Shown here piece by piece: positions 1-5,914 of a stretch of DNA of 7,577 nt. The position numbers and the translations under genes were made by a program. The notes under the pieces were generated by a model. It was given only the letters and a program-made list of their open reading frames with translations. It searched no databases and had not been told where the DNA came from. How positions within the stretch are numbered: position 1 is the stretch's first letter; every line of letters starts with the position of its first letter. Origin of the DNA: Flavobacteriales bacterium (GTDB lineage Bacteria; Bacteroidota; Bacteroidia; Flavobacteriales_D; Crocinitomicaceae); contig CANJQZ010000090.1 in assembly GCA_947476515.1 (NCBI GenBank), positions 1 to 7,577 of the forward strand, written 5' to 3'.

Positions 1-1490
1 TGGCTTGTGCAAGAATTGGTGCTATACATTCAGTTGTTTTTGCCGGATTTTCAGCCAACGCACTGGCTACTCGCATTCAAGATTGCTCCTGTAAAATGAT
101 CATTACCGCTGATGGTGGATTTAGAGGTGCCAAATCGATTGACCTCAAATCAATAGTTGATGAGGCGCTACTTACTTGTCCAACCATCACAAGTGCTCTA
201 GTTGTAAAACGAACTTTTACTTCCATAAACATGCTAACTGGTCGTGATGTCTACTTAGAAGATGCATTACAAAAAGTAAGTTCCATTTGTAAGGCTGAAC
301 CCATGGACTCTGAAGACCCTTTATTCATACTTTACACCTCTGGATCTACCGGAAAGCCGAAAGGAATGCTGCACACCACTGGAGGATACATGGTTTATAC
401 AGCTTATACCTTTCAAAATGTTTTTGATTATCAAGATAAAGATATCTTTTGGTGCACCGCTGATATAGGTTGGATTACAGGGCATTCCTACCTGGTGTAT
501 GGCGCTTTATTAAATGGAGCAACCACTGTACTTTTTGAAGGAATTCCTTCGCATCCAGATTTCGGACGCTTTTGGGAAGTCATTGATAAACATCATGTCA
601 GTCATTTGTACACTGCCCCTACTGCTATTCGTTCGCTTGCCAAAGAATCCTTATCATGGGTGGAAAAATACAGTTTAAAAAGTTTACGCATTATAGGCTC
701 TGTTGGAGAACCCATCAATGATGAAGCGTGGTATTGGTATCACGAGAACATCGGAAAGGGAAATTGTCCTCTTGTAGATACTTGGTGGCAGACTGAGACA
801 GGAGGAATACTCATTTCACCACTTCCTAACATAACAAAATTAAAACCTGCTTTTGCTACCTTGCCTTTGCCAGGAATACAAGTTGCTCTGATGGATGAAT
901 CCAAAAACGAAATTATCGGAAATGATGTAAGTGGCAGTTTATGCATTAAAGAGCCTTGGCCATCCATAGCGAGAACCATTTGGGGTGATCATCAACGCTA
1001 TAAAGACACTTATTTTACTGCATTTCCAGGTTACTATTTCACTGGAGACGGAGCCTTACGCGATGAGGACGGCTACTACAGAATTACGGGAAGAGTAGAT
1101 GATGTAATTATAGTATCTGGACATAATTTAGGAACAGGTCCAATTGAGGAGGCCATAAACGATCATCTATTTGTAGCAGAATCTGCGATTGTAGGCTTCC
1201 CACATGATATTAAAGGAAATGCACTCTATGGTTTTGTTACTTTGAAAGAAGAACATCCTAATCTTGATCAGTTGCGCAAAGAAATCAATCAAATTATAAC
1301 AGAACAAATTGGACCCATTGCAAAATTAGATAAAATTCAATTTACAACTGGACTGCCAAAAACACGATCAGGTAAAATAATGCGAAGGATTTTAAGAAAA
1401 ATTGCCGAGGGTGATTTTACCAATTTTGGAGACATTTCGACTTTACTAAATCCTGAAATTGTCGCTGAAATTCAAAAAGATTCTTTTTAA
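1..1490 (+). CDS. acs: Acetyl-CoA synthetase (AMP-forming), 5' end cut off by window edge
   Basis: Activates acetate in the cytoplasm: acetate + ATP + CoA gives acetyl-CoA + AMP + PPi through an acetyl-adenylate. The frame is open from base 3, so 495 residues are visible; the family is usually about 630-650 residues, so roughly 140 N-terminal residues lie outside. The ATG at base 96 is internal: the 31 residues before it (ACARIGAIHSVVFAGFSANA onward) are typical Acs sequence. Counting from that Met, visible motifs are the P-loop-like YTSGSTGKPKG (80-90), DTWWQTETGG with the acetate-pocket Trp (228-237), YFTGDGA (314-320), the hinge region GRVDD (332-336) and PKTRSGK (421-427). Lys427 (bases 1374-1376) is the catalytic lysine that is acetylated in other Acs enzymes. 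Two positions differ from the Salmonella enzyme as I recall it: Asn344 (bases 1125-1127) where that enzyme has Arg526, and Thr402 where it has Arg584. The gene ends 13 bp before the stop of the convergent AMP nucleosidase gene. The family call is secure. Confidence 0.96.
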   Translation, partial: ACARIGAIHSVVFAGFSANALATRIQDCSCKMIITADGGFRGAKSIDLKSIVDEALLTCPTITSALVVKRTFTSINMLTGRDVYLEDALQKVSSICKAEPMDSEDPLFILYTSGSTGKPKGMLHTTGGYMVYTAYTFQNVFDYQDKDIFWCTADIGWITGHSYLVYGALLNGATTVLFEGIPSHPDFGRFWEVIDKHHVSHLYTAPTAIRSLAKESLSWVEKYSLKSLRIIGSVGEPINDEAWYWYHENIGKGNCPLVDTWWQTETGGILISPLPNITKLKPAFATLPLPGIQVALMDESKNEIIGNDVSGSLCIKEPWPSIARTIWGDHQRYKDTYFTAFPGYYFTGDGALRDEDGYYRITGRVDDVIIVSGHNLGTGPIEEAINDHLFVAESAIVGFPHDIKGNALYGFVTLKEEHPNLDQLRKEINQIITEQIGPIAKLDKIQFTTGLPKTRSGKIMRRILRKIAEGDFTNFGDISTLLNPEIVAEIQKDSF

Positions 1491-1503
1491 TTTTTTAAAT
1501 TCA

Positions 1504-2274
1504 TTAAAACCTTAGGTGGCGCACAGTAAGCCCATCATCTATGAGTTGATTTAAAGAATTGATTCCAATTTTTAAATGATTTTCCACAAATTTACTGGTA
1601 ACTACCTTATCACTTTCTTCCGTTTTCACACCATCCGGAACCATGGGTTGATCGCTTACTAAAAGTAAAGCTCCGGTTGGAATTTTGTTATAAAACCCAA
1701 CGGTGAAAATTGTAGCAGTCTCCATATCAATAGCATAGGCTCTTATTTTCAGGAGATAATTTTTAAATTCCTCGTCATGTTCCCAAACTCTTCTATTGGT
1801 AGTATAGACTGTACCTGTCCAATAATCGACATTGCAATCTCTAATGGTTGTTGAAACTGCTTTCTGAAGTGAGAATGCTGGTAAGGCGGGAACCTCCATT
1901 GGAAAATAATCATTGCTTGTACCTTCACCCCGAATGGCAGCAATAGGAAGAATCAAATCTCCTAACTTATTTCGTTTTTTCAGACCACCGCATTTACCTA
2001 AAAATAATACTGCCTCAGGTTCTATTGCGGTAAGTAAATCCATAATAGTCGCTGCGGAAGGACTTCCCATGCCAAAATTGATGATGCTAATATTGCCAGC
2101 GGTAGCACATTGCATAGGTTTGTCATTTCCAACTACAGGAACATCGTTCCATTGTGCAAAAAGATTTACATAATTACTGAAATTAGTCAGTAAAATATAC
2201 TTTCCAAAATTCTCAATTTTTTCACCTGTATAGCGTGGAAGCCAATTTTGTACGATTTCTGATTTTGTATTCAT
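1504..2274 (-). CDS. amn: AMP nucleosidase, short PNP/UDP phosphorylase-family form
   Basis: Predicted to hydrolyse AMP to adenine and ribose 5-phosphate in the cytoplasm, a purine salvage and AMP-control step. The 256-residue protein is a single nucleoside-phosphorylase-fold domain. Visible motifs are GMGSPSA (68-74), GKCGGL (93-98), AIDMETATIF (181-190), which matches the ribose-binding Met-Glu segment of the superfamily, and SDQP (207-210), carrying the Asp that usually contacts the purine base. It is about half the length of E. coli Amn (484 residues) and lacks that enzyme's N-terminal regulatory domain; I recall this short form as the usual one in Bacteroidota. No signal peptide is seen. 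The ATG at 2274-2272 is preceded by an A/T-rich leader with no Shine-Dalgarno sequence, which is normal for this phylum. It is divergent from the DUF1003 gene and convergent with acs. The superfamily is certain; AMP rather than another nucleoside or nucleotide as substrate rests on family resemblance. Confidence 0.88.
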   Translation of the reverse strand: MNTKSEIVQNWLPRYTGEKIENFGKYILLTNFSNYVNLFAQWNDVPVVGNDKPMQCATAGNISIINFGMGSPSAATIMDLLTAIEPEAVLFLGKCGGLKKRNKLGDLILPIAAIRGEGTSNDYFPMEVPALPAFSLQKAVSTTIRDCNVDYWTGTVYTTNRRVWEHDEEFKNYLLKIRAYAIDMETATIFTVGFYNKIPTGALLLVSDQPMVPDGVKTEESDKVVTSKFVENHLKIGINSLNQLIDDGLTVRHLRF

Positions 2275-2285
2275 ACTATAAATAT

Positions 2286-2302
2286 AAGGAGGAAAGATGT
2301 GA
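2286..2302 (+). other. Perfect Shine-Dalgarno-like AAGGAGG followed by a start-stop codon pair
   Basis: AAGGAGG lies at 2286-2292. Four bases further on comes ATG (2297-2299) followed directly by TGA (2300-2302), a minimal open frame of one codon. On the opposite strand the same bases read CCTCCTT in the leader of the AMP nucleosidase gene, 11 bases before its ATG. It lies upstream of the proposed DUF1003 promoter box, so it may not be on that gene's mRNA. The match is seen directly; any function is unproven and chance is likely. Confidence 0.25.
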
Positions 2303-2339
2303 ATTGTACTATGATAAAATTCCGTGGAGAATAAAAGTT

Positions 2340-2347
2340 TAACTTTG
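2340..2347 (+). promoter_or_regulatory. Candidate Bacteroidota -7 promoter box for the DUF1003 gene
   Basis: TAACTTTG matches the phylum consensus TAnnTTTG exactly and ends 15 bases before the ATG at 2363, so the mRNA leader would be about 10 bases. No TTG element is found at the usual 17-23 base spacing upstream; the nearest TTG, at 2304-2306, is 33 bases away. The half-site alone is weak evidence in A/T-rich DNA. Confidence 0.35.
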
Positions 2348-2362
2348 AATTAAAATTCGATT

Positions 2363-3061
2363 ATGAAAACCTTTCTTAGTGATCTATCTCAAAAGACTTT
2401 TCCAATGAACGAAAAAGTTTTCTCTGTGACTATGAGACATGCGTTGATTGATTTAATAAGAGTTGACCATCCTGAATTAGAAAAAGATTTTGTTATTTCT
2501 ATAGAAGAACTTCAGTATTACAGGGAGAAATACATAACAGATAAATTAGAAAGTCAATTGGGCGAATTGAGTGATTTAGAAAAAACAGTAATCAAGACCA
2601 TGACCAATGAAACTAGTATAAATAAAAAAACTAAAATAGAAGACCAAAAACCATTAACCCTTGGACAAAAATTAGCCGACAAAGTAGCTAGTTTTGGCGG
2701 AAGTTGGACCTTCATCAGTTCCTTCGGAGTATTTTTAGTTATTTGGATTATCTGTAATTTTTATTTTTTAAGCAATAAAGGATTCGATCCCTATCCATTT
2801 ATTTTACTTAACCTGATTTTATCTTGTATAGCTGCATTGCAAGCTCCAATTATCATGATGAGTCAAAACAGGCAAGAAGAAAAAGATAGAGAGCGCGCAA
2901 AAATGGATTATATGATCAATTTAAAATCAGAATTAGAAATCAGAACATTACATGAGAAAATAGATCATTTAATTTTGCATCAACAAAAAGACTTGCTAGA
3001 CATTCAGGAAGAACAAATAGAATTATTAGAAAATATTAGTTTAAGCGTTCAAAAAAAATAA
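2363..3061 (+). CDS. DUF1003 family inner-membrane protein
   Basis: Function unknown; a member of the DUF1003 family of small two-helix membrane proteins. Of its 232 residues, 1-60 form a soluble N-terminal region, SIEELQYYREKYI (46-58) being its most recognisable part. Residues 60-110 are charged and probably helical. Two membrane helices follow at about 116-137 and 143-166. The family signature is strong: GGSWTFI (112-118), FDPYPFILLNLILS (141-154) and AALQAPIIMMSQNRQ (157-171). Residues 170-232 are highly charged and predicted to form a cytoplasmic coiled coil. Many relatives, as I recall them, carry cysteines near the N-terminus (a C-x-SGK-like start); here the corresponding stretch is SDLSQKTFP (6-14), without cysteine. 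The ATG is preceded by an A/T-rich leader. The gene shares a strand with the exporter operon 51 bp downstream; co-transcription is possible but not shown. The family call is confident, the role unknown. Confidence 0.9.
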   Translation: MKTFLSDLSQKTFPMNEKVFSVTMRHALIDLIRVDHPELEKDFVISIEELQYYREKYITDKLESQLGELSDLEKTVIKTMTNETSINKKTKIEDQKPLTLGQKLADKVASFGGSWTFISSFGVFLVIWIICNFYFLSNKGFDPYPFILLNLILSCIAALQAPIIMMSQNRQEEKDRERAKMDYMINLKSELEIRTLHEKIDHLILHQQKDLLDIQEEQIELLENISLSVQKK

Positions 3062-3081
3062 AACGATAAACAAAAAAGCAT

Positions 3082-3089
3082 TATAATTG
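3082..3089 (+). promoter_or_regulatory. Weak candidate promoter element before the exporter operon
   Basis: The 51-bp gap between the DUF1003 gene and the ATPase gene contains TATAATTG. It is one base away from the Bacteroidota -7 consensus TAnnTTTG and also contains a TATAAT hexamer. It lies 23 bases before the ATG at 3113. No matching -33 TTG is present at normal distance, and A/T-rich gaps produce such matches by chance. It is the only sequence here suggesting the operon has its own promoter. Confidence 0.2.
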
Positions 3090-3112
3090 TTTAATAAAAT
3101 AAATAAGCATAA

Positions 3113-3817
3113 ATGATTGCCGAATTAAAAGGTGTAGGAAAAGAATATCAAGTTGGTGATCAAACAATAATAGCCTTACAGCCGCTTGATTTATCTATTA
3201 ACACTGGAGAATTAACCTTAATTATTGGTCCTTCTGGATCGGGCAAAACTACCCTTCTGTCTCTATTAGGCTGTGTTATATATCCCTCGCAAGGAAAATT
3301 ATTTGTCAACGACCAATTGGTCAATGACATGAATCAAAAACAACTTGCTCATTTAAGACTCAATACCATAGGATTTGTTTTCCAAAGCTTCAATTTGATT
3401 ACACCTCTCAATGCCTTGGACAATGTGATGATGCCCTTACAATTAAAGAAAATAAATGCTAAGGACGCAAAAACACAAGCTGAAGCAGCACTCAATTTAG
3501 TTGGAATGTTGGATCGAAAAAAGAGTTTACCCAAACAACTTTCTGGAGGTCAACAACAACGAGTGGCAATAGCCAGAGCATTGGTAACCGATCCAAAATT
3601 AATTTTGTGCGACGAACCCACTGCTTCACTAGACGCATCCTCCATAGCAACGATAATGGAGGAACTTGTATCGCTATCTAAATCTGGCAAAAGTGTTTGC
3701 GTAGTTACCCATGATCCACGCTTATTAAATTATGCAGACCGTGTCATTAAGGTTGAAAATGGATTTGCCACAGAAATAAAGAAAAATGAATTAACCAATG
3801 CCTTTACACTTGTATAA
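3113..3817 (+). CDS. ABC exporter ATP-binding protein (MacB/LolD/DevA type)
   Basis: Cytoplasmic ATPase that would drive the permease encoded two genes downstream. The 234 residues contain a full set of ABC motifs: Walker A GPSGSGKTT (39-47), Q-loop Gln91 in FVFQSFNL, signature LSGGQQQR (143-150), Walker B LILCDEP with catalytic Glu168 (163-169), D-loop SLD (172-174) and switch His200 in VTHD. Length and motif spacing fit the MacB/LolD/FtsE-like group that pairs with FtsX-type permeases. No catalytic residue is missing. It is the first gene of a three-gene operon; its TAA (3815-3817) is one base before the ATG of the adaptor gene. The start at 3113 has an A/T-rich leader and no Shine-Dalgarno sequence. 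The adaptor and permease next door favour the DevBCA/MacAB-like exporter branch over lipoprotein release (LolD). The substrate cannot be read from the sequence. Confidence 0.95.
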   Translation: MIAELKGVGKEYQVGDQTIIALQPLDLSINTGELTLIIGPSGSGKTTLLSLLGCVIYPSQGKLFVNDQLVNDMNQKQLAHLRLNTIGFVFQSFNLITPLNALDNVMMPLQLKKINAKDAKTQAEAALNLVGMLDRKKSLPKQLSGGQQQRVAIARALVTDPKLILCDEPTASLDASSIATIMEELVSLSKSGKSVCVVTHDPRLLNYADRVIKVENGFATEIKKNELTNAFTLV

Positions 3818-3821
3818 AATG
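3813..3821 (+). repeat. Stop-start junction 9-mer, copy 1 (ATPase/adaptor)
   Basis: TATAAAATG contains the ATPase stop TAA (3815-3817), one spacer A and the adaptor start ATG (3819-3821). The identical 9-mer with identical roles occurs at 4747-4755. Such spacing suits translational coupling, with ribosomes re-initiating after termination. This is an inference from spacing only. Confidence 0.6.
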
Positions 3822-3869
3822 AAAATAACACACCCATCTTTAATTATACTTTTGCTTTTAGCGTCTTGC
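3819..3869 (+). other. Lipoprotein signal peptide and lipobox of the adaptor
   Basis: The first 17 codons encode MKITHPSLIILLLLASC, with the lipidation cysteine at bases 3867-3869. The -3 to +1 residues Leu-Ala-Ser-Cys fit the signal peptidase II consensus. Mature residues Gly-Gly at +2 and +3 carry no Asp, and no acidic surface-export signal follows. The membrane in which it ends up cannot be decided from sequence. Confidence 0.85.
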
Positions 3870-4751
3870 GGAGGTAAAAAAGAACCGACAGAAAAGAAAC
3901 TATCCGATTATAAAATTGAAAAAATTAATGAATTGGTTGGAATTGCTCGCATCGAACCCGCGAGTAAAATCTATCCTTTAGGAAGTGAATTAGCTGGTAA
4001 AATCACACGCATACTAGTTGTAGAAGGTCAAATGGTAAAGAAAGGTCAGCTTTTACTAGAAATGGATGAAAGTGCCGAGAATGCTCAAGTAACACAGAGC
4101 ACCTCTAAAGTAACTGCACGAAATGAAAAGGTGAAAAGCTTACAAGCTAAAATAGAAGCACTCAACATTAAATTAAAAGCTGCAGAAGTTAACATGAAAA
4201 GAGATCGTGCTTTAGCCGACGCGAAAGCTGGACCAGAAAAAAATGCAATTGATTCTGAAACTGCCTACAATAACCTTAGAGCTGATATCATCATAGCGCA
4301 GGCAGATGTGCGAGAAGCGATAGCAAGTTTAGGCGAATTGAGTGCGGAATCAAATTATTTCAGTCAACTAAAAAACAAGAAAAAGATTTATGCTCCAGAG
4401 GACGGGATGTTGTTAAGCATTGAAGTTAAACCAGGACAAGCTCTTGCACCGGGTGCGAAAATTGGTGATTTCGCTCCAAGTGGCGGATTGATTGCCATTA
4501 CAGAAGTGGATGAATTATACGCTATGGATGTTAGAAATGGTATGAATGTTACCATTGCAAAACAAGGTACAAGAGATCGTTTGAGTACAGGTAAAATTAT
4601 TTATTGTTCTCCTTATCTTTCTAAAAAATCTATATTCAGCGACAAAGCAGATAACCTAGAAGACAGACGCGTTCGAGAAGTAAGAGTAAGATTAGATCGT
4701 CCTGAAACTGTGTTGATAGGAAGTCGTGTTGAATGCATCATAAAACTATAA
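3819..4751 (+). CDS. HlyD/DevB-type periplasmic adaptor, predicted lipoprotein
   Basis: Membrane-fusion protein that should link the permease to an outer-membrane channel. I chose the ATG at 3819 (310 residues) over the in-frame ATG at 3798, which adds seven residues and overlaps the ATPase gene by 20 bases. From 3819 the N-terminus is a classic lipoprotein signal: a Lys at position 2, a hydrophobic core IILLLL (9-14) and lipobox LASC with Cys17 (bases 3867-3869). The mature end CGGKKEP lacks the acidic run expected of Bacteroidota surface-export signals, so a periplasm-facing anchor is more likely. A first lipoyl half lies at about 38-85 (ELAGKITRILVVEGQMVKKG), a helical hairpin at about 87-180, the second lipoyl half at 189-216 (IYAPEDGMLLSIEVKPGQAL) and a beta-barrel or membrane-proximal region from about 220. 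RRVREVRVRLDRP (283-295) resembles DevB proteins. It lies one base from both neighbours. The family is firm; DevB-like specificity is an inference. Confidence 0.92.
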   Translation: MKITHPSLIILLLLASCGGKKEPTEKKLSDYKIEKINELVGIARIEPASKIYPLGSELAGKITRILVVEGQMVKKGQLLLEMDESAENAQVTQSTSKVTARNEKVKSLQAKIEALNIKLKAAEVNMKRDRALADAKAGPEKNAIDSETAYNNLRADIIIAQADVREAIASLGELSAESNYFSQLKNKKKIYAPEDGMLLSIEVKPGQALAPGAKIGDFAPSGGLIAITEVDELYAMDVRNGMNVTIAKQGTRDRLSTGKIIYCSPYLSKKSIFSDKADNLEDRRVREVRVRLDRPETVLIGSRVECIIKL

Positions 4752-4755
4752 AATG
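4747..4755 (+). repeat. Stop-start junction 9-mer, copy 2 (adaptor/permease)
   Basis: TATAAAATG contains the adaptor stop TAA (4749-4751), one spacer A and the permease start ATG (4753-4755). It is identical in sequence and in arrangement to the junction at 3813-3821. Confidence 0.6.
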
Positions 4756-5886
4756 CAACTACTGTTCACCGCATTAAAATTCATGAAGTTTGATAAACCT
4801 AAGAGCATCGGAGCTTTGTTTGGGGTTATCATTTCTATATTTTTAATTGGACAACAAACTGGAATATTCACCTTTTTGACGAATGCTATGTGTTACATGG
4901 TTCGTGTAAATGATGGATATGTATGGGTAACAGACAACAAAACTACCAATGTTAATGCCTTAGCACCTATTGATATTCGTTTGGGGCATGAAATTGAAAG
5001 CTTACCTTATGTAAAAAAGGCACATCCTATAGTAATGGCGTCTGGAGCATCAAGATTTTCTGATGGAACAACAGCAGGCATGAGCGTTGTGGGGCTAAAT
5101 TTACCCACAATGGCAGGCATCCAAAAAGATTTAATCGTGGATGGAAAACAATCAGATTTAATAGCTGAGGGAGCGGTTACCGTTGATTTTTTCGATCGAA
5201 AGGCTTTAGGCAATCCTGAAATGGGAGATTATTTTGAAATTAATGGCAAGCAAGTTTATATCGCTGCAATCACAAAGGGCGCAAGAGCTTTTGGAGGTGG
5301 ATTATTTGCGTATACTACCATAGAACGAGCAAGATTCCTAGGTAATGTATCCAAAAATAAAACATCAGCATTTTTAGTAGAGGTAGATGATTCAAAACAA
5401 ATGCAAGAAGTTGTAAATTATATCAATGCCAATATTCCTGGTGTTAAGGCATGGATGCCAAATGATTTTAGATGGGAAACGGTAATTACGGTTCTGAAAT
5501 CGAGTGGGATTGCCTTTTCTTTTGGGACATTAATCATTTTCGCTTTGATTTCAGGATTTATCATCATTGGTTTGACACTTTATTCGGCTGCAATTGACAG
5601 GATAAAAGATTACGGAACCTTGAAAGCAATTGGTGCTACCAATGGGTACATTAGAAAACTTATTTTAATGCAGGCCGTCATTTATTCGATCATTGGATTT
5701 TTGATTGGCTACGCGCTGATAGAAGGCTTCAGGAATGGAATTGCCAATGCAGGAACACTATTCACTTTCCACCCTGTCACTAAAGTAATTTTCTTCCTAA
5801 TCACTGCAACGATTTCCATTTCGGGAACCTTGTTTGCCATTCGAAGAATTACAAAATTAGAACCTGCCTCTGTTTTCAGAACCTAA
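4753..5886 (+). CDS. DevC/FtsX-type ABC exporter permease
   Basis: Inner-membrane subunit of the exporter. Its 377 residues have the MacB-like layout: one N-terminal membrane helix (about 18-42), a large periplasmic domain (about 43-250), then three helices at about 254-278, 302-324 and 343-362. The loop after helix 2, IDRIKDYGTLKAIGAT (281-296), is the FtsX-family segment that contacts the ATPase, and the end EPASVFR (370-376) is typical of the family. The region GYVWVTDNKTTNVNALAPID (55-74) resembles DevC permeases, which work with DevA and DevB in cyanobacterial glycolipid or envelope export. In such exporters ATP hydrolysis in the cytoplasm moves the periplasmic domain to push a periplasmic substrate toward a TolC-type channel; no channel gene is in this window. 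The gene starts one base after the adaptor stop and ends 28 bp from the convergent PNGase F-like gene. The substrate is unknown; DevC is a likeness rather than a proven assignment. Confidence 0.92.
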   Translation: MQLLFTALKFMKFDKPKSIGALFGVIISIFLIGQQTGIFTFLTNAMCYMVRVNDGYVWVTDNKTTNVNALAPIDIRLGHEIESLPYVKKAHPIVMASGASRFSDGTTAGMSVVGLNLPTMAGIQKDLIVDGKQSDLIAEGAVTVDFFDRKALGNPEMGDYFEINGKQVYIAAITKGARAFGGGLFAYTTIERARFLGNVSKNKTSAFLVEVDDSKQMQEVVNYINANIPGVKAWMPNDFRWETVITVLKSSGIAFSFGTLIIFALISGFIIIGLTLYSAAIDRIKDYGTLKAIGATNGYIRKLILMQAVIYSIIGFLIGYALIEGFRNGIANAGTLFTFHPVTKVIFFLITATISISGTLFAIRRITKLEPASVFRT

Positions 5887-5914
5887 TCAATACCCGTCCA
5901 AAAAGACAAGAGGT

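Noticed and set aside
96..98. ATG as the start of the acetyl-CoA synthetase
   Set aside because: The frame is open upstream to base 3 and the 31 extra residues are clearly Acs sequence, so this Met is internal.
1476..1489. AAAAAGATTCTTTTT as a terminator hairpin for acs
   Set aside because: It is a purely A/T-rich stem of five pairs with a five-base loop, within the coding sequence, with no GC-rich stem.
1913..2173. Open frame of 86 codons on the + strand inside amn
   Set aside because: It is antisense to the well-conserved AMP nucleosidase, and its product shows no recognisable domain or start signal.
2279..2286. TATATTTA (minus strand) as the amn -7 promoter box
   Set aside because: It has one mismatch to TAnnTTTG, no -33 TTG, and would place the transcription start at or inside the ATG.
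3069..3094. AAACAA / TTGTTT inverted pair after the DUF1003 gene
   Set aside because: Only six A/T-rich pairs separated by a long loop; not a credible terminator or operator.
3798..3800. Upstream ATG for the adaptor gene
   Set aside because: It lies inside the ATPase gene and adds MPLHLYK before an otherwise ideal lipoprotein signal; the ATG at 3819 fits the operon's one-base spacing.
3113..5886. LolCDE lipoprotein-release system
   Set aside because: A Lol system has an ATPase with FtsX-type permeases and no HlyD adaptor; the adaptor in the middle of this operon points to a tripartite exporter.
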